Shown here piece after piece: positions 57,001-64,000 of a stretch of DNA of 64,000 nt. Every line of letters begins with the position of its first letter. Position 1 is the stretch's first letter. The DNA is taken from NCBI GenBank assembly GCA_014529385.2, contig CM043949.1:106430554-106494553 (forward strand). Direction: 5' to 3'. This stretch comes from Adiantum capillus-veneris. Its lineage: Eukaryota > Streptophyta > Polypodiopsida > Polypodiales > Pteridaceae. A program made the translations under genes and the position numbers. Below the pieces are notes generated by a model. That model saw only the letters and a list, made by a program, of their open reading frames with translations, was not told where the DNA came from and made no database searches.

Positions 57001-57330
57001 GTTGTATTGTATGGAGCTCAGAAGCTCATGGGCTCTTTGAAAATCTCCGCCCCATGGTGGCAACCTAAAGAAAATCCTTGAGTTGCAGGCACCTTGATTC
57101 TTCTATAACTTCCCTTTGCTAGTGGAATGTCCATAACTCTCTTGGAAATATGGTTGTCTTGACTTTTATTCCATTAGCCACCTGGAATTTCCCAATCAAG
57201 GCATTTGTTGGGATCTTTGTCAATTTCTGATCCATAATGTGAGCTTTTTATTGGATGAATTGTTTACAACTTCATATAAAGCAGCTTCCCACTCCTTTTG
57301 AGCTTTTTTTTTTAGGCATTCTATGAAATT
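54022..57330 (-). pseudogene. Decayed minus-strand coiled-coil gene, probably retroelement-derived
   Basis: Reading from about 57330 to 54050 on the minus strand, coding-like segments occur in changing frames. NHNLLHNTKAIKND leads to LIYSNTELPLWLIS (56957-56760). A Lys/Glu-rich part follows with EEAQQLREEWAAKIVAAKK (about 56270). A poly-Lys stretch leads to SQWLAIPNNSLHKWADKF (55744-55630). Strong heptad-like sequence lies at 55560-55240 (ENARLEQEIDSLHDNKE, EQQALEEKLARERQRCEKL). The last segment ends LHKDMQQIARKEC (54056). That end matches the HEDMRQIRKGE end before the left palindrome arm, so it is probably the ORF of the minus-oriented partner element. Function unknown. Confidence 0.5.
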
Positions 57331-57395
57331 TGGTGCAGTAAGAGGTCTTTGAGTGTTTGTAGTAGGTAGAAAATTGACGACTAGCTCTAGGTCAT

Positions 57396-57507
<112 letters not shown>

Positions 57508-57799
57508 ATGTGGAGTAGATACAAAGTCATAGAGCAAAATCACCAAAAGAGGTGGCCAAAATTTTGACTTATGTCAAATCCTTCCAAGCTTGACATGCTC
57601 AAAGCTCTTGCTTTGTAGATTTGGTATTTGCTCTCAGAACTTGATTCTGACTTTTGTGGATCTGTTAATTAAATTTTTATTCTTATTATATCAAAACAAA
57701 AAGGAAATTATGGAAAATTGTTATTATTTGGCCAAAATTTTAGCCAAAATTATTTCATACACTCATATATACATACTTTCACTCTAGGCATCATGTTTG

Positions 57800-59188
57800 T
57801 CAAAATTTGTCGTTCTTGGAGACTTATGACCCAAGGAAATCCAGAAGTTTGTCAAGTTTGATGCATTATGTTCATTGTTGTTGCAAGATCACTTTCCAAA
57901 AAAAATAAGACTACACAGCGTGCAGTTGAATGGGCCTTTATTGCTGCTCAAAGAAAAGGTGGTAACGGCAATGTAGCCACTTCTCATGGTTTTTCTACGA
58001 GTGGTAAATCACTTGTTCCTAAAACTTTCGCTGGCAGCAATTTGTCTTGGAATTTTGATGAAAAGGGACAAAAGAAGATGGTTGCCATTATTGTAAAGCC
58101 AATGATCACTTGATTAGGTTCCACTACAAATGCAAGTTCCACTACAAATGTAGCTATTGTTGAGTCTTCTGTGAAAGGAGACAGTGATGCTGATGTTGAT
58201 AGAGAATGGGCTTAGTGTAAAGTGCACTTATGATCCTTATGTCCATGATGCATCCATGTCAATTGATGCAGATTCACATGTGTGGTATTTTGATATTGGT
58301 GCTACAAATCACATTACCTCACATCATGATTTTTTTACCTCTCTTGAGTCTATCCCTTATGGGAATTCAGTCACTTGTGCAAACAATGCCTCTTATCTAG
58401 TTCAGAGAGTTGGAAAGATTATGCTTATTGCTGCAAATGGCAGTTTTTTCACACTTATTGATGCATTGTATGTACCTAGGATCAAGAAGAATCTTTTGTC
58501 TGTATTTGCACTTGCTAGAATTGGTCTTGTAGTCAAATTTAAGGATGGCAAATGTACAGTACATGATCTCAATTTTGGTGATGAAATTGTTGCATATGGC
58601 ATTTTATGTCGTGGGCTGTAAAAGCTCACTTTTGATGACAACAATGGGCTAATTTTACAAGTGGATTCTAAGGCTATTTTAGATGCAAAACTTTTGCATG
58701 CACATTTTGGGCTTCTGAATTTTTCCAGTTTTTTGCATTTGCAGAAATCTGACATGGTTGCTTCTTTGCCACCTCTTGAAGCACATGTCAAACATTTTTG
58801 TTACTTCGTGACTTTCATTGATGATTACTCCAGGCATGCATGGGTGTCTCTGCTTAAGGTAAAGTGCAAAGTGTTTTTATGCTTCAAGCAATTTATGGCT
58901 ATAGCTAAAAATGTCTCAAAATTTATTATGGGCACCCTCCATTCTAATCGAGGGTGGGAGTATATATCTCATGAATTTAATGCATTTCTAGGTAGTCTTG
59001 GGATAAAACACCAATGTACATTTCCGTATACACCTCAGGAAAATGGTGTTGTTGAGAGGAAAAATAGGTCTCTTACAAAAATGGCAAGATGTATGGTCAA
59101 AATTCAAGCTTTTCCACATCCGTGTCGGCTTGAGGCTATTATGTGTGCCACTTATGTTCTTAATAGGTGTCCTACGAAAGCTTTGTAG
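57800..59188 (+). pseudogene. pol: C4 gag end, protease and integrase
   Basis: The gag tail (RAVEWAFIAAQRKGGNGN) is followed by a damaged zinc-knuckle area. The protease reads WYFDIGATNHIT, where Ile replaces the Ser of DSGA, probably inactivating it. The integrase zinc region is deleted between VKHFC and YFVTFIDDYS. The core keeps LHSNRGWEY (Asp replaced by Asn) and PQENGVVERKN. Multiple stops. Confidence 0.84.
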
Positions 59189-61310
59189 TCTATGAAGCAT
59201 GGCATGATAGAAAGCCTTCTATTGAGCACATGGGTGTTTTTGGATGTTTGGCATATGTTGTGGTGCCACAATCGCAACACAAAAAATTGGATGATAAGGC
59301 TATCAAATGTATTTTTGTTGGTTATAGTGCTAAAAGAAAAGGTTACATGTTGTATCATCCACAAACAAAGAGAATCTTGGTTTCACGGGATGTTGTGTTT
59401 ATGGAAGATTCTATTCAGCCTTTGCTGTCATGTATTAGAGACTGTAATGTAAGTTCACATGACATTTATGACACTTTGTTGCCTCTTTTCAGTGGTGGAA
59501 GTTTGAATGTAAATTCCAATGAGGCAAATGTACAGCCTATGGGGGTTTCTAAAAATGTTATAGATCAACCTATTTTTGATGTAGATGTACATGATGTACT
59601 TGATGAGGAAAGGGTTGAGAATGAGCAGGCTAGAGGTATGCCTAAATGGCTGGTGTATACTTTTTGAGATAGTAAATCGGATGTACCTTTGTCTAGTCGT
59701 ACTTGTTTAGGTTCTTGCCATGCATCTTATGCATCAGATTTTTATTCTTTGGTTGTGTCTACTTTATGTGATGTTGAGGAGCCTCTATCTTTTGATGAAG
59801 CACAAAATTCAAAAAATTGGATGGCTATTATGCAATCAAAATATGACGCACTTAAAGAAAATGGCACATGTACTTTATGTGATTTGCCTCCTAGCCATTG
59901 GTATGAAGTGAGTTTACAAGTTGAAGCGCAAGCTCGATGGGGTGACATTGATCGTTATAAGGCTTGACTTGCTGCAAAGCATTACGCACATCAAAAAGGC
60001 ATAGATAATGAAGAGACTTTTGCTCCCACTTGTCGTATAACTACTTTGCATTTTTTGGGTGCATTGCAGCTCATTTTGGTTGGGATGTACATCAAACAAG
60101 CATTGTTACTGCTTTCTTGAATGGTGACATATTTGAGGAAGTTTATGTAATTCAACCTCATGGTTTTGTCAAGAAAGGACAAGAGGATAAAAGTGTGCAG
60201 ATGTAAGGAAGCCTTGTATAGGTTGAAGCAATCTCCTTGTGCTTGGTATGAGAAGTCCGACACTCATTTGGTCAAATGAGGCTTTTGTAGTAGTCCACCA
60301 AAAAGCACATTGTATGTAAAGTGTGAGGGTGATGTACTTCTCATTGTTGTTCTCTATGTGATTTGTTGATATTTGGACCCAATGAGAAACACATTGTTGA
60401 ATTTAAGGCTGATTTGAATGCTAATTTCAAGATAAAATATTTGGGGCTATTGCATTGTTACTTGGGCATACAATTTAAGTAGTGTAATGGTGGTATTGTC
60501 ATGTGTCAGACAAGTTACATAGAGACACTACTATGTAAGTTTGGACTCAAGGATTGCATACCTATTGCCATTCCCATAGAAACAGGTTTAAAATTGAGTC
60601 TTCATGATGCTGGTGATCTTGTCAATGTCACTCTTACCAATTGTTGGCTACGTTATTTATGTATGCAACACAAGGCCAGATATTCAGTTTATAGTCTCGC
60701 AGGTCAGGAGATTCATGCATAGCCGAGGGCCCCATCATTGGCAGGCTGTCAAGAGAATTTTTCGCTACTTGAGTAGCACTTTACATCTTAGCTTGTTTTA
60801 TCCCAAGGGGGGATCATTGCCATCAGACCAGCCAAACTTACATGCTTTTTCAAACTCATAATAGGCTAGTTGTTTTGACACACAAGTGTCCACAAGTGGT
60901 TTTTGTTTCCTTCTCGGTGGTTCATGTATCTCATGGTTGAGCAAGAAGCAACCTATTATGGCCAGTTCTAGTTGTGAGGCTGAGTATAGGGCAGTCTTCA
61001 CAACTACAATTGAGTGTGTATGGCTTAGATGCCTTATGGCTGATGTGGGTGTTGGACTCGACACTACCAACACTATCTACACTGACAGGCAGAGAAAATT
61101 GGCATTTGCAAAGAACCCAATTTTTCATGCTTGCACAAAGCACATTGAGGTGCATTACCACTATGTCAAGGAGAGGCACTCAATAGAAGAGATCAGCTTG
61201 GCTTATGTGCCAACATAGGAAAACCTTGCAGATCTTTTCACAAAGGCATTGTCTGGTGAGAAGTTCAAAGCTTTCCACAAAGATTTGGGCTTACTCCCCT
61301 TTGTGGACTG
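59189..61310 (+). pseudogene. pol: C4 reverse transcriptase and RNase H
   Basis: The integrase end KCIFVGYSAKRKGYMLYHPQTKR is followed by the acidic linker and RT. The RT catalytic motif is lost by a short deletion (LYV, then DLLIFGPNE-like, near 60350). The W in CAWYEK is intact. RNase H keeps SSCEAEYRA and HIEVHYHYVKE, but a TAA and other stops interrupt it. It ends with LLPFVD and TGA at 61308-61310. Confidence 0.85.
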
Positions 61311-61388
61311 ATCATGTTCTGAGGGCACGGCACTTCCCTATACTCTATGTGCTAGCTGTCCTTCACTGCATCACTCCCAAGGGGAACT

Positions 61389-61595
61389 GGTTACCATATA
61401 CATGTGGTAGGGACCACCGGGGAATTTTTTCCCTCACTAGGAGGGTTTTCTCCCCGTGCATTGTATATATGCCCATAACTCTAGGGCTATCTATCTTTCC
61501 ATTACACACTAAGTAATACACTCTCTGTTGTGTGCCTTGAGCTTCCTTTATCTTCTCTAATCTATGTGTGTTTTTCTGCAACTCTAATTCCAACA
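61389..61595 (+). repeat. C4 3' LTR
   Basis: About 207 bp, GGTTACCATATACATG...TTCCAACA. The first T has become G, and about 20 bp (GATGTGTGTGACCACACTA in relatives) is deleted. Confidence 0.87.
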
Positions 61596-61599
61596 ATCT

Positions 61600-64000
61600 T
61601 CAATTTTCACATAGTTTTTAGCTTTCATCTAAATCAACTTTCGGTCTAGATCTACTCATCTTCTCTGACAAGACTCCCTTTTCCAAGTATTCCATAATGT
61701 ATTTATTGCACTTGGGTACAACTACTACTCTGATTATTGTTGCATGTTTAACCACTTCATGGATTCCACAAGCATTGTATGAGTTAACATAGTCATGAAC
61801 AATCCATTGCATTTGAGGCTACTACACTCCAAGTCTCATCAATCATTGAAATGTTTTTATTTTTCCATTGTGAATTCTTGTCATTTATACATGAGCTTGT
61901 TTCAAATACAAACCTTTCTCTGTTGGATCTATACATAGCCTAAATATTCCATTGTTCCCATGCTTATATAGCCTTTCTGCTATTAGCACAAGTGATCGCA
62001 TTTTCTCAATGACTGATGGTTGCCTTTCAATTTGCAAAGAATCAATGGTGAGCAAAGGTATTACATACTTGATCCACCTAGATACCATCTCAATATTGAA
62101 TAGATATAAGTCAGACAGGTCATTATTAACTCCATGAGGTGCTTTCCCATGAGTCCTATAAAAATGGTTTGCCCTCTAATGCGTAGTTCCCTTTTTGACT
62201 AATATAGTGAAATCAAACTCAAGCAATATAATAAACCATCGCACAATTTGTCATGTATTGCATGGTTTGTCCACCAAGTACAATAGTGCTTGATGATCCA
62301 TAAATAAGGCAAATTTGTTCGCGAGAAGTTAGTGTCTAGACTTTTTCACTGCATAGATCATTCACAAACCTTCTCCTTCCATGGTCATTTAATTTCTTTC
62401 ATACTATTAAGTTGTTTTTTGGAGTAACCGATGGGAAAATCCATATTGTTCTCTTTAGGCTGGGCTATGATACATCCAATCGCGTATGCCAATGCGTCAA
62501 TGTGGACATGAAATACTTTATCCCAACCAAGAGCTTTCAAAATTGGACCAAAAACCAATCTCTGCTTCAATTGTTGAAACACTTTCATAGCACTTTTCAA
62601 TTCACTCAAACTTGGTGATGAGAGCATGGAGAGATTTTGTAATGACTGCGTATATTTAGATAAACCTTTTGTAGTAACCACAATGGCTCATAAAATCTTG
62701 TACCTCTCTAACTTTTGTGGGTCTTGGAAGAGAAACAATGACTTCTATCTTCTCAAGATCTATGAAAATGCCATTTTGGACACAATGTGCCCTAAAACCT
62801 TCCCTTGTCTTACCATGAAGACATATTTCTTTGGATTCAAGCAAATACAATAATTCTTGTACTTCTCAAAGATCTTTTCAAATGCTCTATGTATTTATTC
62901 TTAGGAGAGAATGTACACAATCATCCATATAAATTTCTAAGAATTATCTTAGATGTTCTTTGAACGTGTGACTCATTAGCCTTTGGAATGTGGTAGGTAC
63001 ATTGGTTAAGCCAAATGGCATCACTCTAACTGCAGATATGTCCCATTCTATTGCAAAAGCCTTCTTGTGCTTGTCCTCTGGCTTTATGGCAAGTTGATTA
63101 TAGCCTAAAAAGCCATCAAGAAAGTTGTAAGCTTCCTTGCCCACAAATCTCTCTATCACATGATCTATGATCGGTAAAGGATAGTTATGATTCGTCTATC
63201 TTGGATTGTGTGTTTTTAATAGTAAGAGGGTGCATCAAATCCCTTTGTGTCATATCCCTCTTCACTTTCCATCTCTATTGTTCAAACTTCCTTTAGGGTA
63301 TATTTAAGCTTTTGATATTCATGTATTTACTTAGTTTTGAACATTTTTTATAATGTTTTTGTTGTGTGCTTGGGTTTCCTTTTTCTTCTTTTCTCTCGAT
63401 TTGTGTTTGTAAAAGATGGTTTCATTGGTTTCCTTATTATTTTATCCTTGACACAGTCATCTCCTCCCACAAACATAAGATACTGAGTTTTGCTTAGTAA
63501 TTGGGGCATTGGTTTCTCTTATTTTTTTTGTTGTTTTCTCACATATTTTGTTCAATATTGTTGTTTTTCTTCTTGATTTCTGCTATTTTGGTTTATTTTG
63601 TTTTAGAACTACTCGATGGCTCATCCTTAAAGTCATTCTCTAACTCGTCATTCCACAAATCTTCGAGCTTATCATTGCTTCTGTCACTAATATCTTGAAT
63701 GGAAACCTCATCCACTATTTGTTTACAATCAATCGTCTTTGCTACCCAAGACGATTGTTGTCGTGGATTCAAATTTTGTCGATAAATATGATTCATCCTT
63801 TGGATCCCTTCCTCGACCACTTGATCTACATTTGATGTGATTGAGGTAGGAGCACTGCATTTTGTTGATGACTCGTTAATGGTTGAAAAGGCAATGTTGC
63901 TCTGCATAAGTTTTGCAATTGTCAACTAGCTACAATGCTTCTCTACAAACCTGCTCAAATTTGGTGCACGCCTTTAAGTGCAAATCCTTCTTGAGAGTTT
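61600..64000 (-). pseudogene. pol: Decayed Ty3/gypsy gag-pol fragment
   Basis: Minus strand, entering from the right edge. A Ser/Asp-rich linker lies at 63925-63593. RT follows at 63159-62944 with FLGYNQLAIKPEDKHKKAFA and MPFGLTNVPTTFQRLM, then IYMDDCV (catalytic Asp pair) near 62930. PRPTKVREVQDFMSHCGYYKRFI is at 62720-62656. RNase H is at 62640-62385 (ALAYAIGCIIAQPKENN), continuing through a DHQAL...VDKPC-like stretch. KHGNNGIFRLCIDP with YLKQAHV at 61960-61885 is the approach to the integrase zinc finger. It stops at the C4 boundary. Many stops; order is correct for gypsy. Confidence 0.85.

Larger units (their letters stand above)
57790..61595 (+). mobile_element. 5'-truncated copia C4, relative of C3
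   Basis: It starts abruptly in gag at GTTCTTGGAGACTTATGACC (matching 33170 of C3) and runs through protease, integrase, RT and RNase H to a 3' LTR. It has no 5' LTR or primer site. It is more damaged than C3 but lacks the two stops shared by C3 copies A and B (it reads TGG and CAG there), so it is a sister lineage. Confidence 0.88.

Overview
The window is repeat-rich nuclear DNA from a land plant with a large genome. It contains Ty1/copia and Ty3/gypsy LTR retrotransposons with initiator-Met-tRNA primer sites, a chromovirus-type integrase, GT-AG introns and very long (GA)n microsatellites. I cannot name the species, and I see no ordinary host gene, tRNA, rRNA or CRISPR array. Almost every base belongs to transposable elements, many nested inside one another. 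The nesting can be resolved because both ends and both target-site duplications (TSDs) are readable.

Layout from left to right. 1-2750: a decayed minus-strand gypsy fragment. 2760-3184 plus 10766-13159: an old plus-strand gypsy (G0), split by copia element C1 (3185-10760, TSD AAATT). C1 is rearranged and carries a 688-bp inverted-repeat transposon in gag (4464-5151). 13160 to at least 48496: chromodomain gypsy G1. Its 5' LTR is broken by a nearly complete copia, C2 (13421-19004, TSD AAAGG), and by unit X (19850-40620, TSD GATTA). X contains copia C3 (22622-39858, TSD ATGAG). C3 contains, in the eighth codon of its gag, a 9.4-kb DNA transposon (23237-32672) called T9 here. G1 coding sequence follows (41532-46450). 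A solo LTR of the same family (46778-48366, TSD ACGAC) and the start of the G1 3' LTR come next. 48497-57510: AT-rich retroelement-like DNA, a 1.9-kb LTR palindrome (52137-54021) and a decayed minus-strand coiled-coil gene. 57790-61595: a 5'-truncated relative of C3 (C4). 61600-64000: a decayed minus-strand gypsy.

The main discovery is T9. It has matching terminal inverted repeats and four spliced or compact genes in a ++/-- convergent layout. Gene 1 looks like a four-exon RNase-H-fold (DDE-type) transposase with candidate Asp, Asp and Glu residues, in a family I cannot place. Gene 2, only 124 bp downstream, encodes a histone H3-like protein: it starts with the exact H3 tail MARTKQTA, has a tail of about 200 residues, and ends in a well-kept H3 histone fold. 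Genes 3 and 4, on the other strand, encode unknown proteins. Between the gene pairs lie two near-perfect 190-bp palindromes that are also inverted copies of each other. The copy is lightly damaged (two frameshifts and three stops that fit C-to-T change). A transposon with its own H3 variant suggests an element that manipulates chromatin during transposition.

A second theme is two copia elements (C1 and C3) with an extra RT-RNase H segment and an extra internal LTR at the 3' end, inside a single TSD. This is what template switching during reverse transcription would produce. In C3 the switch seems to have captured about 960 bp of unrelated DNA.
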